NCBI GenBank assembly: GCA_964490705.1 | Contig: CAZBCG010000001.1 | Location: 310,001 to 374,000 of the forward strand | DNA length: 64,000 nt | Reading direction: 5' to 3' | From: Fodinibius sp964490705 | GTDB lineage: Bacteria > Bacteroidota > Rhodothermia > Balneolales > Balneolaceae | In this document: in pieces, positions 7,155 to 14,660 of the stretch | How the letters are laid out: each line of letters begins with the position of its first letter | Numbering within the stretch: the stretch's first letter is position 1 | Made by a program: the position numbers and the translations under genes | Notes under the pieces: generated by a model | What the model was told of the DNA's origin: nothing | Seen by the model: the letters and a program-made list of their open reading frames with translations, nothing else | Database searches by the model: none

Positions 7155-8156
7155 TTATAGTATCAGCATGGCGTCGCCAAAGGAGTAGAAACGGTACTCC
7201 TCATCGATAGCATGCTGATATATTTTTTTCATCTCTTCATAACCGGTAAAGGCCGCCACCAGCATCAGTAAGGTGCTTTTGGGCAGGTGAAAGTTGGTGA
7301 TGAGCGCATCTGTAGCCTTGAACTCAAAACCGGGACGAATAAAAATATCAGTATCCATTTCTGTAGCTGTAAACTGTTTATGCTGACGCAGGCACGATTC
7401 TAACACACGCACGCTTGTAGTTCCCACCGCCGTAATGTGATCGGCATTATTTAATTCGTCAGCTGTATCCTCTGTGATTTCAAACCATTCTGAGTGCATG
7501 GTGTGTTCCTCGATGGTATCCGCTTTGACGGGCGCAAAAGTTCCGAGTCCCACGTGCAGGGTTACTTCGGATTGGGTGATGCCCTGCTCTGTAATTTTTT
7601 TCAGCAATTCATCGGTAAAATGAAGTCCTGCGGTAGGTGCAGCTTTACTGCCCAAATCTTGTGCATACACCGTCTGGTATTTCTCCGAAAGTGATTCATT
7701 TTGCTCGATATATGGTGGAAAGGGCGTATGCTTGTACTGATTATAAACGGGATCATTTAGTGATGGGGACAGCTCCAGCGTGCGGATTCCCTCCTCGTCG
7801 ATATCAATTACTTTGGCAGAAATATCATCAGTGAGTTGTGCGGTTTTTCCCTCCTTGAATTTTTTACCGGGACGCACCAGCGTGCGGACGGTCGTGTTGT
7901 TTACCGCTTCAAGGATAAAAATCTCTTTTTTGCCGTCATCGAACAGCAGGCGACACTTTTCGACTTTGCTGTTGTTAACAACCAGTGTTGTTTCGTTGGG
8001 CAGGTAATCCAGCAGGTTATAAAAACGATCATCAGTGATTTCACCGGTGGCACGATCATAGATCAACAGCCGGGCATGGTCGCGCGGTTGTGCCGGTTCT
8101 TGGGCGATAAATTTATCAGGCAGATCGTAGTCAAAATCGGAAAGGGTGTAACTCAT
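7155..8156 (-). CDS. queA: tRNA preQ1(34) S-adenosylmethionine ribosyltransferase-isomerase
   Basis: Transfers and isomerises the ribose of S-adenosylmethionine onto 7-aminomethyl-7-deazaguanine at position 34 of tRNA, forming epoxyqueuosine. The 333-residue product covers the family, slightly shorter than the E. coli enzyme. It starts with SDFDYDLPDKFIAQEPAQPR and carries the conserved LGSKAAPTAGLHFTDELL, LHVGLGTFAPV and GTTSVRVLES blocks, ending in FHLPKSTLLMLVAAF. Single gene, convergent with the Gln-rich hypothetical gene and downstream of dinB on the same strand with a 144-base repeat-bearing gap. Confidence 0.96.
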   Translation of the reverse strand: MSYTLSDFDYDLPDKFIAQEPAQPRDHARLLIYDRATGEITDDRFYNLLDYLPNETTLVVNNSKVEKCRLLFDDGKKEIFILEAVNNTTVRTLVRPGKKFKEGKTAQLTDDISAKVIDIDEEGIRTLELSPSLNDPVYNQYKHTPFPPYIEQNESLSEKYQTVYAQDLGSKAAPTAGLHFTDELLKKITEQGITQSEVTLHVGLGTFAPVKADTIEEHTMHSEWFEITEDTADELNNADHITAVGTTSVRVLESCLRQHKQFTATEMDTDIFIRPGFEFKATDALITNFHLPKSTLLMLVAAFTGYEEMKKIYQHAIDEEYRFYSFGDAMLIL

Positions 8157-8161
8157 TTATT

Positions 8162-8300
8162 TGGCCGCGGATTTACGCAGATTTAAACGGATTTCAATTT
8201 GCTGGATAAAATAATGAAAATCACTCCTTTCTTTGAGATTTTCTACAGGATCAATTTTTACTAACTCAATACTCACGACTCACTACTCAAAACTAAAGAC
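8162..8300. repeat. Two dispersed repeat types between dinB and queA
   Basis: Positions 8162-8200 carry CCGCGGATTTACGCAGATTT followed by AAACGGATTTCA, a member of the GGATTN(n)CGCAGATT repeat class also seen around the GxxExxY gene near 32 kb. Positions 8258-8300 are a string of ACTCA/CACTC words (ACTCACGACTCACTACTCAA), similar to the A/G-rich gene-end palindromes read on the other strand. Confidence 0.6.
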
Positions 8301-9386
8301 TCACTCAAACGGAATTTCGATCTGCCGAAAATGCCCTTTCTCATTTAGATTCAGATTCGACAGTGTAATGCCCAACAGACGCACTTTGCGCTGCCCCACT
8401 TGTGTTTCTTCGAGCAGCGAGATGGCTGTATCAGCAATATCGGCGGTATCATTAATATAGTGACTGTACGATCGGCTTCGTGTGATGGTCTCGAAATCGT
8501 CGTACCGCACCTTTAACGTCACGGTTTTGCCGGCGGTGTTTTTTTCTTTCATCCGCTCCGATATTTTTTCTGCCAGCTCCCGCAAAAAGTTATTGATCCA
8601 GCCGAGATCATCCATATCCTCCGAAAAGGTACGTTCTTTGCCGATGGATTTGCGAATGCGATGTGTTTTAACCTGCCGATTGTCAATTCCGCGCACGATG
8701 CGATAATAATAGCGTCCGTTTTTGCCGAACTCATTAACGAGATCAATTTCTGACCACTCTTTGAGGTCTTTTCCCGTATGGATACCCAGCGATTTCATTT
8801 TGGATTCCGTGGCATCCCCAATCCCATGAAATTCACCAATGTCCAAATCCTCTAAAAACTTTTCAGCATCTTCCGGTAAAATGACCGCCAGCCCGTCGGG
8901 CTTGTCGAGGTCCGAAGCCACCTTGGCCAAAAACTTGTTGTGAGCTACTCCCGCCGAGGCGGTCAGTTGGGTTTTCGCTTTAATCTTTTGCCGGATCTTT
9001 TTTGCGATCAAGGTAGCCGAAGGCAGCTCAATATGATTTTCGGTTACATCCAGGTAGGCCTCATCGAGTGAGAGCGGCTCAACGAGATCAGTGAACTCGA
9101 AAAAGATTTCCCGAATTTGTTTCGATACTTCCCGATAGACCTCAAACCGTGGTTTTACAAAAACCGCATGGGGACAAAGCCGAACGGCCTCGGCCGCCGG
9201 CATGGCTGAATGGACGCCAAACTTGCGTACCTCATAGCTGGCCGCGGCCACAACTCCTCGTCCTTCGGGCGATCCGCCCACAATCAGCGGTTTGTCCCGA
9301 TATTCGGGGAAATCGCGCTGCTCCACAGATGCATAAAAGGCATCCATGTCGATGTGAATAATTTTGCGGATGTGAGAATCGTCCAT
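8301..9386 (-). CDS. dinB: DNA polymerase IV (Y-family)
   Basis: Translesion polymerase of 361 residues. Palm and finger motifs include IHIDMDAFYASVEQRDFPE at the start and SLDEAYLDV in the palm, which together supply the metal-binding acidic residues. The helix-hairpin-helix region (DIGEFHGIGDATESKMKSLG) and the little-finger domain follow. The very C-terminus, QIEIPFE, resembles a beta-clamp-binding peptide, and the clamp gene dnaN is also in this window. The minus-strand gene is divergent from the small membrane protein at 9514. No LexA-type box is obvious upstream. Confidence 0.96.
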   Translation of the reverse strand: MDDSHIRKIIHIDMDAFYASVEQRDFPEYRDKPLIVGGSPEGRGVVAAASYEVRKFGVHSAMPAAEAVRLCPHAVFVKPRFEVYREVSKQIREIFFEFTDLVEPLSLDEAYLDVTENHIELPSATLIAKKIRQKIKAKTQLTASAGVAHNKFLAKVASDLDKPDGLAVILPEDAEKFLEDLDIGEFHGIGDATESKMKSLGIHTGKDLKEWSEIDLVNEFGKNGRYYYRIVRGIDNRQVKTHRIRKSIGKERTFSEDMDDLGWINNFLRELAEKISERMKEKNTAGKTVTLKVRYDDFETITRSRSYSHYINDTADIADTAISLLEETQVGQRKVRLLGITLSNLNLNEKGHFRQIEIPFE

Positions 9387-9513
9387 TGGTATTGGGTTAC
9401 TACTTTTTTACCCTGCCGCCAGCTCGAAAGGTTTTTCAAGATTGTGTTCTAAAATCGAATAAAAAAAGTTATTTTCAAGGTCATCAATTTTTAACATAAA
9501 CAATAGTTGAGGA

Positions 9514-9774
9514 ATGGAAGTTTTAGACGGAGCTACAATTTTCTGGCTCATCGCACAGGGTATGCTCATGGGGGCAGTTGTAAAAGTTGCGATGTGGAAT
9601 ACCACGGTTGATATAATTCCGAACATCGCTGCGGGTATAGCAGGCTCGCTGGTCGTGGGCGGTATTACAGTTGCACTGAATTTGCCGGGTGACTTGGTTT
9701 TTGCGATGTTGGGTAGCCTCTCTATCCTGTTCATTGTGAATGTCTTTCATCAGGAGACGGAAGGAGCTCATTGA
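9514..9774 (+). CDS. Small membrane protein, GlsB/YeaQ-like
   Basis: An 86-residue protein with three hydrophobic segments (about 8-27, 34-55 and 60-78). The middle part IPNIAAGIAGSLVVGGI matches the Asn-Ile-Gly-Ile-Gly-Gly pattern of the GlsB/YeaQ/YmgE transglycosylase-associated family, small inner-membrane proteins induced by stress and of unclear function. It lacks the usual basic loop after helix 1, so the assignment is tentative. Divergent from dinB. Confidence 0.6.
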   Translation: MEVLDGATIFWLIAQGMLMGAVVKVAMWNTTVDIIPNIAAGIAGSLVVGGITVALNLPGDLVFAMLGSLSILFIVNVFHQETEGAH

Positions 9775-9847
9775 TAGATCACATATTGTTGTAACTTGTT
9801 GTCCAGCAAGTAATTATAGATATCATAATTTTTATGAAGGATAGTAT

Positions 9848-9883
9848 ATGACAAGTTGTTTACTTTTATTTACATTCCATTAG
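9848..9883 (+). CDS. Possible 11-residue leader peptide
   Basis: A tiny frame, MTSCLLLFTFH, preceded by AAGGA at 9837-9841 with six-base spacing, one of the better Shine-Dalgarno sites in the window. It ends 21 bases before the strong terminator at 9905 and about 115 bases before the membrane protein gene at 9998. The layout is that of a leader peptide controlling readthrough, with three Leu codons in a row. Translation is unproven and the downstream gene is not an amino-acid gene, so this is a low-confidence call. Confidence 0.3.
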   Translation: MTSCLLLFTFH

Positions 9884-9904
9884 GGATTGTGATGAGATGT
9901 ACGA

Positions 9905-9934
9905 GGGTTCCGGTTTCGGCCGGGACCCTTTTTT
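9905..9934 (+). terminator. Strong intrinsic terminator
   Basis: GGGTTCCGG and CCGGGACCC form a 9-bp stem with one G-U, a six-base loop, and six T directly after. It is the most canonical terminator in the window, 130 bases downstream of the GlsB-like gene and upstream of the gene at 9998. It either ends the former or attenuates the latter. Confidence 0.85.
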
Positions 9935-9997
9935 ATTTGTAACTCTTCTGACAGGTGGTCGTGAAAATAAAAAAAGACCAATCCCAATAGTTCTATT

Positions 9998-10756
9998 ATG
10001 CCACCGAACAGCCCTGATCAAAAACTTTCGATCGACGAGCTGGCTGATCTCAACAAGCAGTTTGATCGCCAGCTGAAAGATTTGCAAGAAGGCAGTTCCG
10101 GCTCCCAGCCTGATTCCAAGGGTTCGAACATAGTATCGAAGCTATGCTGGTATGGTTTGTTATTGGCAGTAGGGCTGTTGGCTCCTTTTGTTCTGCTCAT
10201 CAGAATATCTATTTATGTGTACAGTCAGTATCAGCTGAATGGCTGGGTTGCTATGGGCATAGGAGTAGCGGCGACTATTTTGTTACTTATGGGATATGCG
10301 CTGTTTGTAAATGTAAGGTACAGTCAGCGCTGGCGCGTCAATAAGTTTTTGCGGCGGGGCATTGCCATATTAGTAGCGGCTTTTGCCGTATATGGATTAT
10401 TGTATTACTCCGAGATGAATACCAAGACCAACGAGGTGCAAAGTTATTATCGGTCGCTGCATCCCATCATGCGCGTGGCCCTTTCTACAGTAACGCTGGC
10501 TGACAGCGATTTGGTAGTGACCGATATCCAGCGTACACCCGATGATTATGCCCGGATGGGACTTCCCGAAAACCAACAGTCGTTACACTTCGTGCAGGAT
10601 GACGGCTATGTGCATGCTATAGATCTGCGCACCAAGGGGCGCGCCGTGTGGAAAAATTGGATGCTTTCGTCATCCCTAAATGTAATTGGCTTGGAAACGA
10701 TCCGGCACGCAGGCACCGCCGATCACCTGCATGTATATCTTCCGTTGAATGATTAG
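9998..10756 (+). CDS. Membrane protein with possible LAS-type peptidase C-terminus
   Basis: A 252-residue protein: a hydrophilic N-terminus (1-45), transmembrane segments at about 50-72, 80-102 and 113-132, and a C-terminal domain (~140-252) outside or inside the membrane. That domain has SLHFVQ, GYVHAIDL and DHLHVYL, which can be read as the His/Asp/His zinc ligands of M15/LAS-type D-Ala-D-Ala metallopeptidases, the order being correct. Spacing in the first motif is looser than usual, so a peptidoglycan-peptidase role is only suggested. No clear operon partner; the 2H phosphoesterase follows after 71 bases. Confidence 0.6.
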   Translation: MPPNSPDQKLSIDELADLNKQFDRQLKDLQEGSSGSQPDSKGSNIVSKLCWYGLLLAVGLLAPFVLLIRISIYVYSQYQLNGWVAMGIGVAATILLLMGYALFVNVRYSQRWRVNKFLRRGIAILVAAFAVYGLLYYSEMNTKTNEVQSYYRSLHPIMRVALSTVTLADSDLVVTDIQRTPDDYARMGLPENQQSLHFVQDDGYVHAIDLRTKGRAVWKNWMLSSSLNVIGLETIRHAGTADHLHVYLPLND

Positions 10757-10816
10757 CAAAAACTTTCTTAGCTTCCTAGTAATAAGAAATAACAGTGCGA
10801 TCCATCAATAAAAATT

Positions 10817-10822
10817 AGGAGG
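10817..10822 (+). promoter_or_regulatory. Shine-Dalgarno site deciding a start
   Basis: AGGAGG lies five bases before the second of two adjacent ATG codons (10828) but only two bases before the first (10825), so initiation at 10828 is preferred. Such a full site is uncommon among the genes here. Confidence 0.65.
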
Positions 10823-10827
10823 GTATG

Positions 10828-11343
10828 ATGACAGATTCGGCTACCTATTCACTTTGGTTTGAGCCCAGCGGCGATATCGCCTATAAGTTGCAGGAGCGCA
10901 TAAAAAAGTTGAGCGAAAAACATCAAACGCCGGTATTTTCGCCGCATGTGACATTGCTGGGAAGTATCAACGGTTCGGAGACTGAATTGACATCACTGAC
11001 AAATACGCTGGCTTCTCCCATGAGTCCTTTTGAGCTTGAGTTAACCAAAGCCGGCTATCTAGACACGTTTTATCAATCGTTATTTATACATGTCGAAGAA
11101 ACGGGAACGTTAAAAGAGCTTCGAAACAGGGCGTGCCGCCTTTTTAACGTTGATGAGGAGGAGTATATGCCCCACTTGAGCCTGCTCTACGGTGACCTTT
11201 CCCGGAAAGAAAAACAGCGCATTTTAAATTTGGTGGGTCGGGAATTTCATATCCGATTTACCGTTAAAAATATTGTGTTGATGCAAACCGATGGCAAGCC
11301 CGACCAGTGGAAGCGCATCCATACCGCGGTGTTCAAACACTAG
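10828..11343 (+). CDS. 2H phosphoesterase (LigT/cyclic phosphodiesterase-like)
   Basis: A 171-residue cytosolic protein with the two catalytic H-x-[TS]-L motifs of the 2H superfamily: HVTLLGS near residue 48 and HLSLLYG near residue 120. The N-terminal YSLWFEPSGD and length resemble the cyclic-nucleotide phosphodiesterase branch, which opens 2',3'- or 1'',2''-cyclic phosphates in RNA or ADP-ribose metabolism, rather than the thpR ligase branch. Actual substrate unknown. It lies between the membrane protein and glutamate dehydrogenase, all on plus, without tight coupling. Confidence 0.85.
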   Translation: MTDSATYSLWFEPSGDIAYKLQERIKKLSEKHQTPVFSPHVTLLGSINGSETELTSLTNTLASPMSPFELELTKAGYLDTFYQSLFIHVEETGTLKELRNRACRLFNVDEEEYMPHLSLLYGDLSRKEKQRILNLVGREFHIRFTVKNIVLMQTDGKPDQWKRIHTAVFKH

Positions 11344-11455
11344 CAATGCTGTAAATGCGATTTGATACTCTGCCATAATATTCCGATTGTCACCTATCCT
11401 GTAATCAAAAATTAACGGCAATGAATGTTTCAGCCATTGCCGGGGGAGTTTTTTC

Positions 11456-12859
11456 ATGTCTGATTATAAGTTTTTTGACCAAGTTAATCGCGCCTTTGAT
11501 ATCGCAGCAGAATATTCTGAGTACGATCAAGGGTTGCTGGATCAAATAAAAATCTGTAATAATGTCTATCACGTTACCTTTCCACTGGAGCGCGACGACG
11601 GCTCTATCGAAGTGATTCACGGTTGGCGGGTCGAGCACAGCCATCACAAGTTGCCCACTAAAGGCGGTATCCGATTTAGCATGACGGTAAATGAGGATGA
11701 GACGATGGCGCTGGCGGCATTAATGACCTATAAATGCGCTGTGGTAGATGTGCCTTTCGGTGGAGCAAAAGGGGGTATTAAAATTGACAAGGCCAAATTT
11801 TCGGATGCAGAAATCGAACGTATTACCCGTCGATACACTTATGAGCTAATCAAGAAAGATTTTCTCGGGCCGGGATCGGATGTACCTGCCCCCGATTACG
11901 GCACAGGTGCCCGTGAAATGGGTTGGATACTGGATACCTACCGGCAGCTCAAATCCGATATTAATGCCGAAGGTTGCGTAACCGGAAAGCCTATTCCGCA
12001 GGGGGGTGTGCGAGGGCGTACGGAGGCTACCGGCCGTGGTGTGTTTTTTGGGATCCGCGAAGCCTGTAAGAACGAAGAGGATATGAAAGAACTGGGGCTG
12101 AAGCCCGGACTTGAAGGAAAGACGTTTGTAATTCAGGGGCTTGGCAATGTAGGATATTACGCTGCCAAATATATGATCGAAGGCGGAGCCAAATTGGTGG
12201 GCGTTGCAGAAATCGAGGGCTCAATCTACGATGCTAATGGTATTGATCTCGAAGAACTGATGGCCTATCGCAAAGATACAGGATCCATCATCGGCTTTGG
12301 CGATACCGAGGAGCTGGAAGAAAATGACACGGTGCTTACCTCAAAATGTGATATTTTGATTCCCGCCGCGCTCGAAAACCAGCTTAATAAAGATAATGCC
12401 TCCGACATCCAGGCCAAGATTATTGCCGAGGCTGCAAATGGACCCACAACAGCAGATGCACATAACGTACTCAAAGAAAAAGGCGCGCTCATTATTCCGG
12501 ATAGTTTTTTAAATGCCGGCGGTGTTACCGTTTCCTATTTTGAATGGCTAAAGAATTTATCGCATGTTCGCTTTGGTCGCATGGAAAAGCGTTTTGAGGA
12601 AAGCAGTTACCGTAAAATCCTCAATGTGATCGAAGGTATTTCTGATCGTAACTTTACAGAACATGAAATGAAAAAGCTGGCCCAGGGTGCTGATGAATAT
12701 GATCTTGTAGATTCCGGGCTCGAAGAGACGATGATTAATGCCTACAACGAACTGAATAATCTACGTAAAGAACACGACATTGATTTGCGTACATCGGCAT
12801 TCTTGAGTGCAATTAAAAAAGTGGGTATCATTTACGAGCAGATGGGCATTTTCCCATAA
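11456..12859 (+). CDS. Glu/Leu/Phe/Val dehydrogenase (glutamate dehydrogenase)
   Basis: Oxidative deaminase of 467 residues, most likely glutamate dehydrogenase linking 2-oxoglutarate and ammonia. The N-terminal domain has HKLPTKGGIRFS, ALAALMTYKCAVVDVPFGGA and KGGI, containing the substrate and catalytic lysines. The Rossmann domain carries FVIQGLGNVGYYAAK. The segment IIAEAANGPTTADA and NAGGVTVSYFEW are also typical. Length is above the ~420 of many bacterial enzymes, mainly through the C-terminus. A GGGGGAG stretch lies before the ATG and a G+C-rich hairpin follows the stop. Confidence 0.93.
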   Translation: MSDYKFFDQVNRAFDIAAEYSEYDQGLLDQIKICNNVYHVTFPLERDDGSIEVIHGWRVEHSHHKLPTKGGIRFSMTVNEDETMALAALMTYKCAVVDVPFGGAKGGIKIDKAKFSDAEIERITRRYTYELIKKDFLGPGSDVPAPDYGTGAREMGWILDTYRQLKSDINAEGCVTGKPIPQGGVRGRTEATGRGVFFGIREACKNEEDMKELGLKPGLEGKTFVIQGLGNVGYYAAKYMIEGGAKLVGVAEIEGSIYDANGIDLEELMAYRKDTGSIIGFGDTEELEENDTVLTSKCDILIPAALENQLNKDNASDIQAKIIAEAANGPTTADAHNVLKEKGALIIPDSFLNAGGVTVSYFEWLKNLSHVRFGRMEKRFEESSYRKILNVIEGISDRNFTEHEMKKLAQGADEYDLVDSGLEETMINAYNELNNLRKEHDIDLRTSAFLSAIKKVGIIYEQMGIFP

Positions 12860-12870
12860 TTAAATAAAAA

Positions 12871-12894
12871 AGCCCCGACCGCTGGCCCGGGGCT
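12871..12894 (+). terminator. Terminator after glutamate dehydrogenase
   Basis: AGCCCCG (12871-12877) pairs with CGGGGCT (12888-12894) around a ten-base loop, 11 bases after the stop codon. The tract before it is A-rich and the one after is not T-rich, so it may work less well on plus than a standard terminator. Confidence 0.7.
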
Positions 12895-13021
12895 CCACAT
12901 TTGGATATCCTGCTACAGGAATAAGTTGTAGCTGTCGTTCAGACATCCTTGGAATAATTGCCTTTGTAAGCCTTTAATGTCTAACGACTGATAGATTACG
13001 GATCCACAAATCAAAAGTCAC

Positions 13022-13120
13022 ATGGTGAGTTTTTATTTGATCATGTTCGCTCTCCCTGTTGCTGTTATTGTTTTGGCGGCGGCTCTTTCTTATCGAATAA
13101 AAATTGACGACCATGGATGA
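13022..13120 (+). CDS. Symporter small accessory-type protein
   Basis: A 32-residue ORF beginning MVSFYLIMFALPVAVIVL: one transmembrane helix and a short charged tail (SYRIKIDDHG). Its stop overlaps the symporter ATG in an eight-base ATGGATGA arrangement, the pattern of translational coupling. Single-helix proteins encoded just before or overlapping sodium:solute symporter genes are known as small accessory proteins. It is too short to be found by length, but hydrophobicity plus the precise overlap make it credible. No Shine-Dalgarno sequence is seen. Confidence 0.65.
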   Translation: MVSFYLIMFALPVAVIVLAAALSYRIKIDDHG

Positions 13121-14603
13121 GTCGCAGGTAATTTCTATTGCCGTTGACGAATATGCAGTGGGCGCCTTTATTGGATACCTGATATTGCTGTTCGGTATTG
13201 GGATTTATTCTTCCCGATTTTCATCAGAAGGAATCAGCGAATTTTTTATTGGAGGCCGTAAAATAAACCGGTTTGTCATTGCTCTTTCAGCGGTGGTATC
13301 GGGCCGCAGTGCGTGGTTGCTGGTTGGTGTTACCGGGATGGCCTATTCGCAGGGCGCCTCGGCCGTGTGGGCTGTTGTGGGATATGTAGTCGTTGAGCTC
13401 TTTCTGTTTTTATACTATGCCCGCCGGCTCCGCAACTTTTCGGAGACCTATAACTGTATTACCGTACCCGACTTTTTCGCCGAGCGTTTTAACGACAAAA
13501 ACGGCACGCTCCGGATCGCATTGGTTGTTGTTTTTCTGATTTTTATGGTGGGTTACGTTTCAGCCCAGTTTGTGGCCGGCGGTAAAACATTTGCTTCCAG
13601 CTTTGGAATAGGTCAGACCAATGGCATTATCATTACGGCTATTATCATCATGGCTTATACGGTAGTTGGAGGGTTTCTGGCTGTAAGCCTGACTGATATG
13701 TTCCAGGCTATTTTTATGATTTTTGCATTGGTCTTGTTACCGTTTATCGCTATTTGGGAGGCCGGTGGACTGCCGCAGGTGTTATCTCAACTTTCTGATA
13801 TGGAGATGGGGCTCGCTGATCCTTTTGCCATAACGGTTGGCGGTTTACTGGGGTTTTTGGGTATTGGCCTGGGATCGCCGGGCAACCCGCATATTTTATC
13901 TCGTTATATGGCTATTGATGATGCCAAACAGTTGCGCTGGTCGGCGGTTGTAGGGACTATCTGGAATGTAATGATGGGCTGGGGAGCAATTTTTATCGGC
14001 CTGGCCGGTCGCGTTTATTTTCCCGAAGTTGAGCTGCTACCCGCTGCCGATACCGAAAATCTTTACCCGGCCTTGGCGCAGCAACATTTACATCCCGTAA
14101 TCTTTGGAGTGGTGGTCGCCTCGATTTTTGCAGCTATCATGTCTACGGCCGACTCGCAGTTGCTAGTCGCGGCCTCGGCCGTCGTTCGTGATGTGTATGA
14201 TCGGATTATGAAGAAAGGCAAAGAGATTTCACAACAGACGCTGGTACGCTACAGCCGCATTGTTGTGGTGTTGCTTGTAGGCATTGCATTGGGATTTAGC
14301 CTGTTGGCGCAGGAGTTGGTATTTTGGCTGGTGCTTTTTGCCTGGGCGGGATTGGGGGCAGCCATTGGACCTACTTCGATACTTGCGCTCTATTGGAAAG
14401 GCACGACCAAAGCCGGGGTGTTTGCGGGCTTGGCAACCGGCACCATTGTGACAATCACCTGGTATTATATTCCGGTGTTAAAAGACAATTTATACGAGCT
14501 GATTCCGGCCTTTTTGTTTAGTTTGCTTGTTACCTGGCTGGTGAGCTGCTTTACGCAGAAGCCCGATAATATTGAAGAGGCATTTGTAGAGTTTGAGAAG
14601 TAA
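13113..14603 (+). CDS. Sodium:solute symporter (SSS family, PutP-like)
   Basis: Inner-membrane carrier of 496 residues with about 13 hydrophobic helices. The block WLLVGVTGMAYSQGASAVWA and the later RRLRNFSETYNCITVPDFF AERF region match the proline/sodium symporter branch. AAIMSTADSQLLVAASAVVRD is the conserved helix-8 region that provides sodium-site Ser/Thr residues. The substrate is probably proline or another compatible solute, which fits a salt-adapted organism, but this is inference. The ATG at 13113 overlaps the small accessory ORF; a TTG nine bases earlier is the less likely start. Confidence 0.9.
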   Translation: MDESQVISIAVDEYAVGAFIGYLILLFGIGIYSSRFSSEGISEFFIGGRKINRFVIALSAVVSGRSAWLLVGVTGMAYSQGASAVWAVVGYVVVELFLFLYYARRLRNFSETYNCITVPDFFAERFNDKNGTLRIALVVVFLIFMVGYVSAQFVAGGKTFASSFGIGQTNGIIITAIIIMAYTVVGGFLAVSLTDMFQAIFMIFALVLLPFIAIWEAGGLPQVLSQLSDMEMGLADPFAITVGGLLGFLGIGLGSPGNPHILSRYMAIDDAKQLRWSAVVGTIWNVMMGWGAIFIGLAGRVYFPEVELLPAADTENLYPALAQQHLHPVIFGVVVASIFAAIMSTADSQLLVAASAVVRDVYDRIMKKGKEISQQTLVRYSRIVVVLLVGIALGFSLLAQELVFWLVLFAWAGLGAAIGPTSILALYWKGTTKAGVFAGLATGTIVTITWYYIPVLKDNLYELIPAFLFSLLVTWLVSCFTQKPDNIEEAFVEFEK

Positions 14604-14660
14604 TAGGTTTGCTTTTCTGCTCGTACCTGCCTATTTCTGATTAATAATGCTGAATCCAAT

